From: Mycobacterium sp. BK086
GTDB taxonomy: Bacteria; Actinomycetota; Actinomycetes; Mycobacteriales; Mycobacteriaceae
Reading direction: 5' to 3'
Assembly: GCA_004362315.1 (NCBI GenBank)
Contig: SNWL01000004.1
Location: 558,001-622,000, forward strand
DNA length: 64,000 nt
The notes under the pieces are model-generated. The model had not been told where the DNA came from, searched no databases, and was given only the letters and a program-made list of their open reading frames with translations. Of this stretch, positions 18,932 to 28,289 are shown in pieces. The position numbers were made by a program, and so were the translations under genes. Each line of letters starts with the position of its first letter. The stretch's first letter is position 1.

Positions 18932-19369
18932 TCAGCTCTCGACGTTCTTCTTCAGGTTGGCCAGCACCTCGTCCTGAATCTTGCGCAGGCCCAGCGGCGC
19001 GAACGTCTTCTCGAAAAATCCGCCGATGCCGCCCGCGCCGTTCCAGGTGGTCTTGAGGGTGACGCTGGAACCCGGCCCGGCCGGCGAGACGGTCCAGTTG
19101 ATGATCATCGAGGAATTCGCGTCCTTCTCGATCACGGTGTGACCGGCAACGTCGACGGTCACCTGCACCTCACGGACCCGTGACTTGGTCGCCTGCAGCT
19201 TCCATTTGGCGACGGTGCCCGGGCCCTGGCCGCCCTGCAGCACCTGGTACTCGCTGTACTGCGGGGACAGGATTTTCGGGCGCACGCCCTGGTAGTCGGC
19301 GATCGCGGCGAGAACGGTCGCCGGCTCGGCGTCGATCAGGATCGTGCTGGCGGCGCTGACCTGTCCCAT
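18932..19369 (-). CDS. SRPBCC/polyketide-cyclase-like protein (Rv3718c-like)
   Basis: A 145-aa START/SRPBCC-type protein with a hydrophobic ligand pocket fold. It has ASTILIDAEPATVLAAIADY at the N-terminus, WTVSPAGPGSSVTLKTTWNG in the middle, and a C-terminal helix FAPLGLRKIQDEVLANLKKN. The ATG at 19369 is chosen because AAGGAG lies 9 nt upstream. Ligand unknown. It ends directly beside the amidase stop (convergent). Confidence 0.82.
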   Translation of the reverse strand: MGQVSAASTILIDAEPATVLAAIADYQGVRPKILSPQYSEYQVLQGGQGPGTVAKWKLQATKSRVREVQVTVDVAGHTVIEKDANSSMIINWTVSPAGPGSSVTLKTTWNGAGGIGGFFEKTFAPLGLRKIQDEVLANLKKNVES

Positions 19370-19458
19370 CAGGCAATACTCCTTGTGACGGTGGTTGTTG
19401 AGTGTGATCCGGCAGCCATGCGGTCGCACGGGCTGTGGCTGCGGACTAGCGTAGTCGT

Positions 19459-20832
19459 GTGCCTGTTTCCGCAGCACTGACAGCTCACGCCAACGGCGTG
19501 GACCGGCTCCTGGCCAGTTACCGCGCCATACCTCCGGACGCCTCCGTTCGGCTGGCCAAACCCACGTCCAACCTGTTCCGGGCCCGCGCCAAACGCACCG
19601 CCCCGGGCCTGGACACCTCCGGGCTCACGGGCGTGATCTCGGTCGACCAGGCCGCCAAGACCGCCGATGTCGCCGGTATGTGCACCTACCAAGACCTGGT
19701 CGCCGCGACCCTGCCCTACGGCCTGTCCCCGTTGGTGGTCCCGCAGCTCAAGACGATCACGCTGGGCGGTGCGGTGACCGGGCTCGGCATCGAGTCCGCG
19801 TCGTTCCGCAACGGCCTACCGCACGAGTCCGTCATCGAGATGGACATCCTCACCGGTTCCGGCGAAGTGATCACCGCTAGCCGCGACCAGCACCCGGATC
19901 TGTTCCGCAGCTTTCCCAATTCCTATGGCACCCTTGGCTATTCGGTGCGACTGCGGATCGAGCTGGAACCGGTGAAGCCATTCGTGGCGCTCAAGCACCT
20001 GAGGTTTCACACAGTCGCCGACCTGGTCGCGGCGATGGACCGCATCATCGAGACCGGCGGCTACAACGGCGTGCGCGTCGACTACCTCGACGGTGTGGTG
20101 TTCAGCGCCGACGAGAGCTACCTGTGTCTGGGCATGCAGACCGCCACCGCAGGACCGGTCAGCGACTACACCGGCCAGGACATCTACTACCGGTCGATCC
20201 AGCACGCCGAGGGCGTCAAGGACGACCGTCTCACCATCCACGACTACCTGTGGCGCTGGGACACCGACTGGTTCTGGTGCTCGCGGGCGTTCGGCGCGCA
20301 GAACCCGAAGCTGCGCCGGCTTTGGCCGCGGCGCTACCGGCGCAGCAGCTTCTACTGGAAGCTGATCGGCTACGACCAGCGGTTCAACATCGCCGACCGG
20401 ATCGAGGCCCGCAACGGCCGTCCGCCGCTGGAGCGGGTGGTGCAGGACGTCGAGGTGCCGATTGAGCGGTGCGAGGAATTCCTGTCCTGGTTCCTGACCA
20501 ACGTGCCCATCGAACCGGTATGGCTGTGCCCGCTGCGGTTGCACGACCCGGCGGGCTGGCCGCTGTACCCGCTGCGGGCCGGGCACACCTACGTCAACGT
20601 GGGGTTCTGGTCCTCGGTGCCACAGGGACCTACGCCCGGTCACACCAACCGACTGATCGAAGAGAAGATCAGCGACCTGCACGGCCACAAGTCGCTGTAC
20701 TCCGACGCGTTTTACAGCCGTGAGGAGTTTGACGACCTCTACGGTGGCGAAACGTATAAGACCGTAAAAAAGATCTACGACCCTGATTCGCGGCTGCTTG
20801 ACCTCTACGCAAAGGCGGTGCAAAGACAATGA
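19459..20832 (+). CDS. FAD-binding oxidase (FAD_binding_4 / DHCR24-like), TmsA/BfaA-like
   Basis: A 457-aa flavoprotein. The PCMH-type FAD domain includes LTGVISVDQAAKTADVAGMC, TITLGGAVTGLGIESASFRN and SYGTLGYSVRLRIELEPVK. The family includes delta-24 sterol reductase and the oxidoreductase that pairs with a methyltransferase to make 10-methylstearic (tuberculostearic) acid. The downstream gene overlaps its end by 4 bp and is such a methyltransferase, so a joint lipid-methylation function is plausible, but this is inference. It corresponds in order to Rv3719. GTG start; divergent from the SRPBCC gene by 89 bp. Confidence 0.82.
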   Translation: MPVSAALTAHANGVDRLLASYRAIPPDASVRLAKPTSNLFRARAKRTAPGLDTSGLTGVISVDQAAKTADVAGMCTYQDLVAATLPYGLSPLVVPQLKTITLGGAVTGLGIESASFRNGLPHESVIEMDILTGSGEVITASRDQHPDLFRSFPNSYGTLGYSVRLRIELEPVKPFVALKHLRFHTVADLVAAMDRIIETGGYNGVRVDYLDGVVFSADESYLCLGMQTATAGPVSDYTGQDIYYRSIQHAEGVKDDRLTIHDYLWRWDTDWFWCSRAFGAQNPKLRRLWPRRYRRSSFYWKLIGYDQRFNIADRIEARNGRPPLERVVQDVEVPIERCEEFLSWFLTNVPIEPVWLCPLRLHDPAGWPLYPLRAGHTYVNVGFWSSVPQGPTPGHTNRLIEEKISDLHGHKSLYSDAFYSREEFDDLYGGETYKTVKKIYDPDSRLLDLYAKAVQRQ

Positions 20833-22139
20833 CTACCTTCCGTGAAAACGACGCGCATGCGCCAGGAAAATTCAACCTGGCCGAGATCCTCGAGCTCTTC
20901 ACCGCCGGCGGCGAGCTGCCCCTGAAGTTCACCGCGTACGACGGCAGTACGGCCGGGCCTGAGGACGCCGAGCTGGGCCTGGATCTGCGTACTCCGCGCG
21001 GCACCACCTACCTGGCCACCGCCCCGGGCGATCTGGGCCTGGCCCGGGCCTACGTCGCAGGCGATCTCGAACTGCACGGCGTGCATCCCGGCGACCCGTA
21101 CGAACTGCTGCGAGCGCTCACCCACAATCTCGACTTCAAGCGGCCGCCGGCGCGGATGCTGGTCGACATCGTGCGCTCGATCGGCATCGAACACCTGCGG
21201 CCGATCGCCCCGCCTCCGCAGGAGGCGCTGCCGCGGTGGCGCCGCTTCGCAGAAGGCTTGCGCCACAGCAAGAAACGTGACGCCGACGCCATCCATCACC
21301 ACTACGACGTGTCCAACACGTTCTACGAGTGGGTGCTCGGACCGTCGATGACCTACACCTGCGCCTGCTATCCGACCGCGGAGGCGACGCTGGAGGAGGC
21401 ACAGGAGAACAAGTACCGGCTGGTGTTCGAGAAGCTTCGCCTCAAGCCCGGTGATCGGCTGCTCGACGTCGGCTGCGGCTGGGGCGGCATGGTGCGCTAC
21501 GCGGCGCGCCACGGGGTCAAGGCCATCGGCGTCACGCTGTCACGCGAGCAGGCGGCCTGGGCGCAGAAGGCAATCGCCGAGCAGGGGCTGGCCGACTTGG
21601 CCGAGGTCCGGCACAGCGATTACCGCGACGTGTTGGAGAGCGGTTTCGACGCGGTCTCGTCGATCGGACTGACCGAGCACATCGGATTGGCCAACTACCC
21701 CGCCTATTTCGGCTTCCTGAAGACCAAGCTGCGCGTGGGCGGGCTGCTGCTCAATCACTGCATCACCCGTCCGGACAACAGGGCGATGGCGACCGGTGGA
21801 TTCATCGACCGCTACGTCTTCCCCGACGGGGAACTGACCGGCTCGGGCCGCATCATCACCGAGGCGCAGGACGCGGGGCTGGAGGTGCTGCACGAGGAGA
21901 ACCTGCGCCACCACTACGCGATGACGCTGCGCGACTGGTGCCGCAACCTCGTCGAGCACTGGGACGAAGCGGTCGAAGAGGTCGGCCTGGCGACCGCCAA
22001 GGTGTGGGGTGTGTACATGGCCGGATCGCGACTGGGCTTCGACACCAATGTGATTCAGCTGCACCAGGTGCTGGCGGTCAAGCTGGACGAAAAGGGTGGC
22101 GACGGCGGACTGCCGCTGCGCCCGTGGTGGAACGCCTAG
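20829..22139 (+). CDS. Cyclopropane-fatty-acid synthase-like methyltransferase (TmsB/UfaA-like)
   Basis: A 436-aa SAM methyltransferase of the CFAS family. HHYDVSNTFYEWVLGPSMTY and the SAM motif RLLDVGCGWGGMVRYAARHG are diagnostic, and SSIGLTEHIGLANYPAYF and LLLNHCITRPDN follow. An N-terminal extension of ~150 residues is present, as in bacterial Cfa enzymes but not in mycolic-acid CmaA/PcaA enzymes. It is translationally coupled to the FAD oxidase. It probably methylates or cyclopropanates an unsaturated acyl chain of a phospholipid. Order equals Rv3720. Confidence 0.88.
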   Translation: MTTFRENDAHAPGKFNLAEILELFTAGGELPLKFTAYDGSTAGPEDAELGLDLRTPRGTTYLATAPGDLGLARAYVAGDLELHGVHPGDPYELLRALTHNLDFKRPPARMLVDIVRSIGIEHLRPIAPPPQEALPRWRRFAEGLRHSKKRDADAIHHHYDVSNTFYEWVLGPSMTYTCACYPTAEATLEEAQENKYRLVFEKLRLKPGDRLLDVGCGWGGMVRYAARHGVKAIGVTLSREQAAWAQKAIAEQGLADLAEVRHSDYRDVLESGFDAVSSIGLTEHIGLANYPAYFGFLKTKLRVGGLLLNHCITRPDNRAMATGGFIDRYVFPDGELTGSGRIITEAQDAGLEVLHEENLRHHYAMTLRDWCRNLVEHWDEAVEEVGLATAKVWGVYMAGSRLGFDTNVIQLHQVLAVKLDEKGGDGGLPLRPWWNA

Positions 22140-22142
22140 AAA

Positions 22143-22514
22143 TCAGACTGCCGACCCCGGCAGCTGACCGCAGCGATTCTTGATGTCCACCAACGGCTGT
22201 CGGATGCCGGTGATGTCAGACGCCGTCTGCGGATTGGCGGCCATATAGGCCTTCACCCGCTGCAGCACCTGCGCCCGGGGAACGCCGGCCATGCTGGTGA
22301 AGAACGCATTCACGTCGGGATGGGTGAACAGGTACGCCGACGTCGCCGCTTGCACACCCATCCGCACGCCTTCCATATCGGCGGCGGTGCAGTTCGGCGG
22401 CGGTGGCGGTGCATCGGGATCTGCAGCCGCAGAAGGGATCTGGCCCAAAAGCCCAGCGCTGAGCGCGCCGAATCCGACCAGCGTGGCCACTAGTCGACGA
22501 GAGTCGATGGTCAT
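22143..22514 (-). CDS. Secreted hemophore-related protein (Rv0203-like)
   Basis: A 123-aa exported protein. The signal peptide is VATLVGFGALSAGLLGQIPS ending AAADPDAP. The mature domain has Cys at about 42 and 115 (NCTAADMEGVR; DIKNRCGQLPG), which could form a disulfide, and YLFTHPDVNAFFTSM, the recognisable block of the mycobacterial heme-binding Rv0203 family whose Tyr and His contact heme. Likely role is extracellular heme capture; heme binding by this copy is inferred. It is convergent with the methyltransferase, 3 bp apart. Confidence 0.8.
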   Translation of the reverse strand: MTIDSRRLVATLVGFGALSAGLLGQIPSAAADPDAPPPPPNCTAADMEGVRMGVQAATSAYLFTHPDVNAFFTSMAGVPRAQVLQRVKAYMAANPQTASDITGIRQPLVDIKNRCGQLPGSAV

Positions 22515-22586
22515 TCATAGACGGTAGGGGTCACGCCGAAAGACCGCTCGGCAGCACAGGAAATCCACAGCGGACGACGAGATGCT

Positions 22587-23243
22587 TCACACCTGCCGGT
22601 AGAACTTCACCGACACCGCCGCGAGCCACGCCCACGCCAAGACGACGGCAGCGGTGAACGCCAGCACCGCAGCTGCACCACCCTGCCCCGACGCTAGCGC
22701 CACAAAGCTGACCGCGAAGAAAACACCGGTGACCCACGAGAACCAGGCCCAGCCGCGCTGACCATCGCGACGAAACGCAGCGCCGAAGACGAAGCACGAG
22801 GCGACCAGGCAGACGAATCCGATTGCGGCAACACCGAAATGGGCGATCCCGTGCCAGCTCGGCTCACCCATCCCGGGCGGCGTGCCCGGCGGGAAGCCGT
22901 CAGACGGATCAGCCCGGAACACCCCGGCGAGCACGAGCGCAACACCATAGACGCCGAGAAGTCCCGCGGCCCAGGCATTTCCACGCCCCGGGCCGAGCGC
23001 CCGTCGCAGACCCACGGCCGCCGCGATCGTCATCGCCCCGGACAGGACGAAGTTGGCGATCTGGATCCAGCCCAGAGCACCATTGGCGAGTTGGCTGACG
23101 GCATGCCGGGTCGGGTCGAACCCGTCGCGGGTCGCCGCCTGCGCGGCGGCCACGACGACGTAGAACGGTCCGGCGATGACGCCGTAGCCCAGCAGCGACT
23201 TGGTCACCCGGACGGCTAGCGGCGGACAGTCGGTCGAAGTCAC
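22587..23243 (-). CDS. DUF998-type integral membrane protein
   Basis: A 218-aa protein with about six hydrophobic helices (LGYGVIAGPFYVVVAAAQAA; IQIANFVLSGAMTIAAAVGL; AAGLLGVYGVALVLAGVFRA; further ones near the C-terminus) and the loop DPSDGFPPGTPPGMGEPSWH that is typical of DUF998 proteins. GTG 23243 is chosen for the GGGAGACG SD 6 nt upstream. The reading frame extends further but would cross the operators. The twin palindromes just upstream suggest repression by the divergent TetR protein. Confidence 0.8.
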   Translation of the reverse strand: MTSTDCPPLAVRVTKSLLGYGVIAGPFYVVVAAAQAATRDGFDPTRHAVSQLANGALGWIQIANFVLSGAMTIAAAVGLRRALGPGRGNAWAAGLLGVYGVALVLAGVFRADPSDGFPPGTPPGMGEPSWHGIAHFGVAAIGFVCLVASCFVFGAAFRRDGQRGWAWFSWVTGVFFAVSFVALASGQGGAAAVLAFTAAVVLAWAWLAAVSVKFYRQV

Positions 23244-23260
23244 GGCGCGTCTCCCTTTCA

Positions 23261-23302
23261 GAACTGGACTGTCCAGTACTCTAGAACTGGACAGTCCAGT
23301 AC
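23261..23302. promoter_or_regulatory. Twin palindromic operators between DUF998 gene and tetR
   Basis: Two copies of the 15-bp palindrome ACTGGAC-T/A-GTCCAGT lie at 23263-23277 and 23286-23300, centre to centre 23 bp. Each sits within a 19-bp direct repeat (GAACTGGAC-N-GTCCAGTAC) at 23261-23279 and 23284-23302. They fill the divergent intergenic region and are the expected binding sites for the adjacent TetR regulator. Confidence 0.88.
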
Positions 23303-23316
23303 GCAATGGAGGCGAC

Positions 23317-23955
23317 ATGACAGACGAGGTGCTGGGACGATCGGCGCGCAAGCGTCGGGCGATCCTGTCGGCCGCCCAATCCCTGTTTCTGTCCAACGGC
23401 TACCAGGGCACCAGCGTGGATCAGATCGCCGCCGACGCCGCAGTGTCGAAGCAAACGGTCTACAAGCATTTCGGCGACAAACACGAATTGCTGCTCGCCA
23501 TGGTGAGCGAGACGCTGGGCGCCACCGTGACTCCGTTCCTGGACCGGATCGCCACCCTCGCCGATTCCACCGACATCGACGCCGACCTGACCGGGCTGGC
23601 CCGTGACTACGTCCGGGCCGTCCTGCAAGAGCCGGTCGTGCAATTGCGCCGACTGGTGATCGGCGAAGCCAACCGGGTCCCGGAATTGGCCCAGCTGTAC
23701 TACGAACAGGCGCAGGGACGCTCGCTGGCGGCCTTCACCGAGGCGTTTGGCCGCCTGCGCGATCGTGGTCTACTGACCACTGACCAACCCGCTTTGGCTG
23801 CAGAGCATTTCGCATTTCTGGTGATCGGCCGCTGTGTCGACCAAGCGCTGTTCCTCGGCGCCGGGGGCGTGCTGGCCGATGCGGATGTCGACGGTCTGGC
23901 AGACCAGGGCCTGCAGGTGTTCCTGGCTGCCTACCGGCCGGGCAGCCGAAGCTAG
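23317..23955 (+). CDS. TetR-family regulator, probable autorepressor and DUF998 repressor
   Basis: A 212-aa regulator. The HTH is RAILSAAQSLFLSNGYQGTS then VDQIAADAAVSKQTVYKHF, a classic TetR_N. The C-terminal helical domain resembles TetR_C of the AefR-like type (REPEATS of hydrophobic helices ending DGLADQGLQVFLAAYRP). The ATG at 23317 follows GGAGG by 4 nt. Two identical palindromes lie 16-55 bp upstream. The stop overlaps the convergent dnaX stop by 4 bp. Confidence 0.88.
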   Translation: MTDEVLGRSARKRRAILSAAQSLFLSNGYQGTSVDQIAADAAVSKQTVYKHFGDKHELLLAMVSETLGATVTPFLDRIATLADSTDIDADLTGLARDYVRAVLQEPVVQLRRLVIGEANRVPELAQLYYEQAQGRSLAAFTEAFGRLRDRGLLTTDQPALAAEHFAFLVIGRCVDQALFLGAGGVLADADVDGLADQGLQVFLAAYRPGSRS

Positions 23956-25874
23956 CCGTCGATCTTGCGGGCGCCCAACTCACTCTGCAACAGCTCGAGG
24001 GCCACTTCCTCGGGATCGCGGCGCGGCGCGGCGTCGTCGTCGCGACCGACCTCGGCGATCATGCTGTCCTCTTCGGCACGCTGCGCCTCGACCGGGTCCG
24101 GCGCGGGCTCCGGCGGTAGCGACGGCTCGGGCTCCTGCACCGGCTGACCGACGCCGACTTCGCAGCGCACCTTCCAGTTCACCCCGAGTGCGTCCTTGAG
24201 GGCATCGCGGATGACGTCGGCATTGCGCTGCTCGCTCAACCGTTTGGCCAGCGGCGCCGACTCGTGGCCGAGGACAAGGGTGTTGTCCTCGACCGCACGC
24301 ACGATCGCACCGGCGAGCATGACCTCGGTGGTGCGGCTGCGCTGCTTGACCTTCTCCCGCACCGTCGACCACATGCTGCGCACGGCCGCCGCACCGGGCT
24401 CGCCCGCAACCGCCGCAGGTGGCGCGGCGGGCTCGGTCGCCGGTGGCGGCGGCACCGTCGGCTTGGGCTCCGGCGGCGGTGGCGGCTTGGGCGCCTCGAC
24501 AACAGGCTTCGGCGCCTCGACAACAGGTTCGGGCTTGGGCGCCTCCACCACCGGCTCGGGCTTGGGCGCTTCCACAACAGGCGCAGGCTCCGGCGTCGGT
24601 GCGGGCTCGGGTGCGGCTGCGACTGGTGCGGCCTGAACCTGGGTCTTGCGCACGTACTGCTTGGCGGGCGCGGCGGCCGGAGTACCCGAGCTCATCGCCG
24701 CCTCACCGGCCGGTATCGAGATGTCCATCCGGGTCTCGATGCGCTCGATGCGCTGCAGCAGTGCCGCCTCGGTGTCGCTGGCCGACGGCAGCAGCAGCCG
24801 CGCGCACACCACCTCGAGCAGCAGTCGCGGGGCCGTCGCGCCGCGCATCTCCCCCAGGCCGGCGTGCACCACCTCGGCGTAGCGGGCCAGCGTGGCGGGG
24901 CCGATCCGGGCGGCCTGATCGCGCATCCGGTCCAGGACATCGTCCGGGGCGTCGACCACACCGCGGGCAGCGGCATCCGGAACCGCTTGCAGCACAATCA
25001 GATCCCGGAATCGCTCGAGAAGGTCGACGCCGAAGCGGCGCGGATCGTGACCGGCGTCGATCACCGACTCCACAGCACCGAACAGCGCGGCGGCGTCACC
25101 GGCGGCCAGAGCGTCGACGGCGTCGTCGATCAGCGCGACGTCGGTGGCACCCAGCAGCGCCAGCGCCCGCTGGTAGTGCACCTGGTTGTCCTGCGCGCCG
25201 GCCAGCAGCTGGTCGAGCACGCTCAACGTGTCACGGGGCGAACCACCGCCGGCACGGATGACGAGCGGATACACCGCGTCATCGACGGCGACGCTCTCCG
25301 AGGCGATGATCTTCTCGATCAGCGCGCGCATGGTCTTCGGCGCCAAAAGCCGGAACGGGTAGTGGTGGGTGCGCGACCGGATCGTCGGCAACACCTTCTC
25401 CGGTTCGGTGGTGGCGAACACGAAAATCAGGTGCTCGGGCGGCTCTTCGACGATCTTGAGCAGCGCGTTGAAGCCTGCCGTGGTGACCATGTGCGCTTCG
25501 TCGACGATGAAGATGCGGTAGCGCGATTGCGCCGGCGCGTAGAACGCGCGGTCCCGCAGTTCGCGGGTGTCGTCCACACCGCCGTGGCTGGCGGCGTCGA
25601 GTTCGACGACGTCGACATTGCCCGGGCCGTTCGGGGCCAGCGCCACACAGGAGTCGCACACCCCGCACGGCGTCGGCGTCGGGCCCTGCTCACAGTTCAG
25701 CGAGCGGGCGAGGATGCGAGCCGAGGACGTCTTGCCACAGCCGCGCGGACCGGAGAACAGGTACGCGTGGTTGATCCGGTGCGCCGCCAGCGCGGTGGAC
25801 AGCGGTTCGGTGACGTGCTCCTGGCCCACCACCTCGGCGAACGTTGCCGGCCGGTACTTGCGGTAGAGCGCCAC
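23952..25874 (-). CDS. dnaX: DNA polymerase III subunits gamma/tau
   Basis: A 640-aa clamp-loader ATPase. It begins MALYRKYRPATFAEVVGQEH. The Walker A is LFSGPRGCGKTSSARILA; zinc-module Cys lie in LNCEQGPTPTPCGVCDSC; Walker B/DEAD-type box is YRIFIVDEAHMV; sensor 1 is FVFATTEPEKVL. Domain III follows. Between about residues 395 and 470 is a Pro/Glu/Lys-rich linker built of VVEAPKPEP-like units, then the tau C-terminal region. It is longer than the ~578 aa I recall for M. tuberculosis, and the linker explains much of that. GTG start at 25874. Confidence 0.97.
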   Translation of the reverse strand: MALYRKYRPATFAEVVGQEHVTEPLSTALAAHRINHAYLFSGPRGCGKTSSARILARSLNCEQGPTPTPCGVCDSCVALAPNGPGNVDVVELDAASHGGVDDTRELRDRAFYAPAQSRYRIFIVDEAHMVTTAGFNALLKIVEEPPEHLIFVFATTEPEKVLPTIRSRTHHYPFRLLAPKTMRALIEKIIASESVAVDDAVYPLVIRAGGGSPRDTLSVLDQLLAGAQDNQVHYQRALALLGATDVALIDDAVDALAAGDAAALFGAVESVIDAGHDPRRFGVDLLERFRDLIVLQAVPDAAARGVVDAPDDVLDRMRDQAARIGPATLARYAEVVHAGLGEMRGATAPRLLLEVVCARLLLPSASDTEAALLQRIERIETRMDISIPAGEAAMSSGTPAAAPAKQYVRKTQVQAAPVAAAPEPAPTPEPAPVVEAPKPEPVVEAPKPEPVVEAPKPVVEAPKPPPPPEPKPTVPPPPATEPAAPPAAVAGEPGAAAVRSMWSTVREKVKQRSRTTEVMLAGAIVRAVEDNTLVLGHESAPLAKRLSEQRNADVIRDALKDALGVNWKVRCEVGVGQPVQEPEPSLPPEPAPDPVEAQRAEEDSMIAEVGRDDDAAPRRDPEEVALELLQSELGARKIDG

Positions 25875-25883
25875 GGGTGAAGG

Positions 25884-27284
<1,401 letters not shown>

Positions 27285-27366
27285 ATCGCGAGTGTAATAC
27301 CCGCCGGGGGGCCGCCTGTCAGGCAGTCGGGGCGAGCCACATCCGCAGTCGGCTACCATTGCCGAC

Positions 27367-27452
27367 GGAGGATTCGCCTAGTGGCCTATGGCGCTCGCCT
27401 GGAACGCGGGTTGGGTTAACAGCCCTCAGGGGTTCAAATCCCCTATCCTCCG
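27367..27452 (+). tRNA. tRNA-Ser (anticodon GGA)
   Basis: Acceptor GGAGGAT (27367-27373) pairs with ATCCTCC (27445-27451), discriminator G. The anticodon loop CTGGAAC sits between CTCGC and GCGGG, giving anticodon GGA for UCC/UCU codons. A long class II variable arm (TTGGGTTAACAGCCCTCA) and T-arm GGGGTTCAAATCCCC confirm serine. CCA is not encoded. Confidence 0.95.
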
Positions 27453-27459
27453 CACCTGT

Positions 27460-27509
27460 CCGAGGTGCGATCGGGGGATCAAAGCGCCTGGTCGCACCTC
27501 GGATTTTTT
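27460..27509 (+). terminator. Intrinsic terminator after tRNA-Ser
   Basis: CCGAGGTGCGA (27460-27470) and TCGCACCTCGG (27492-27502) make a perfect 11-bp stem with a 21-nt loop, followed by ATTTTTT. It lies 7 bp after the tRNA and only 17 bp before the lucA ATG, so it separates the two genes. Confidence 0.88.
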
Positions 27510-27525
27510 ACTTCCTAGGAGGGGT

Positions 27526-28233
27526 ATGAGGCGCGGCGTCGCGACTGCAGTCCACCTCGGGTTGTGGGTCCTCGCCGCCGCCCTGTACTTCTTGTTCGTC
27601 CTTCCCCGGTGGTGGGAGTTGATGGGCGACACGTCCCACACGCTCGGCACCGTCCTGCGCATCATCACCGGCGTGCTGCTCGCCCTGGCCGCCCTGCCGG
27701 TGTTGGCCGCTCTGCTGCGCGCCCGCCAGCCGGAGCACGGCACCCCGCAACTCGCGCAGCGCCTGCGGGTGTGGTCGATGATCCTGCACGTGCTGGCCGG
27801 TGTGCTGATCGTGGGCGCAGCGGTTGCCGAGATCTGGGTGAGCCTGGACAAGGGCGGGCCGTGGTTGTTCGGGATCTACGGCGCGGCTGCCGCGATCGCG
27901 ATCCTCGCCTTGCTGGCGTTCCACCTGGCCTACACGGCCGAATTGCCGGCCAAGGCGCCGAAACCCAAGAAAGAAAAGAAGACGAAGAAGGCCGTCATCG
28001 ACGAGCCCGAAGAAACGTCGGCGGCCGACCCCGAGATCGAAGACTCGGCAGGCGTCGAAGAACCGGCGATCGAAGACGAGCCTGCCGACGTGTCGGCGGA
28101 GACAGAGCCGGAAGCCGAGCCCGAAGCCGAGCCGGAGCCCGAGACCGGCGTCCTGCTCAACAAGCGCCCGACCGGCAAGACGAACCGTCGCCTACGCCGT
28201 CGCGACCGCGGCGGCGTCGCGGTCGACGAGTAA
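27526..28233 (+). CDS. lucA: LucA (lipid uptake coordinator A), Rv3723-like
   Basis: A 235-aa membrane protein. There are about four hydrophobic helices in residues 1-145 (TAVHLGLWVLAAALYFLFVL; TVLRIITGVLLALAALPVLA; MILHVLAGVLIVGAAVAEIW; IYGAAAAIAILALLAFHLAY). A cytosolic tail follows, rich in Lys, then in Glu/Pro (EAEPEAEPEPE), ending in a basic block (NRRLRRRDRGG). The M. tuberculosis protein stabilises Mce1/Mce4 fatty-acid and cholesterol importers. TAGGAGGGG directly before the ATG supports this start. The assignment relies on synteny plus topology. Confidence 0.8.
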   Translation: MRRGVATAVHLGLWVLAAALYFLFVLPRWWELMGDTSHTLGTVLRIITGVLLALAALPVLAALLRARQPEHGTPQLAQRLRVWSMILHVLAGVLIVGAAVAEIWVSLDKGGPWLFGIYGAAAAIAILALLAFHLAYTAELPAKAPKPKKEKKTKKAVIDEPEETSAADPEIEDSAGVEEPAIEDEPADVSAETEPEAEPEAEPEPETGVLLNKRPTGKTNRRLRRRDRGGVAVDE

Positions 28234-28289
28234 AAGAAAGTTCACCTAAATACCTGTTTGGGTGACGCACGCGACCCTATGCTGAGCGA

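Noticed and set aside
24476..24600. Short tandem repeat considered as CRISPR or minisatellite
   Set aside because: It lies inside dnaX in frame and encodes VVEAPKPEP-like units of the tau linker; there are no unique spacers.
24264..25880. Open 538-codon plus-strand frame
   Set aside because: Antisense to dnaX; composition is the His/Arg/Gly-rich pattern usual for shadows of high-GC genes.
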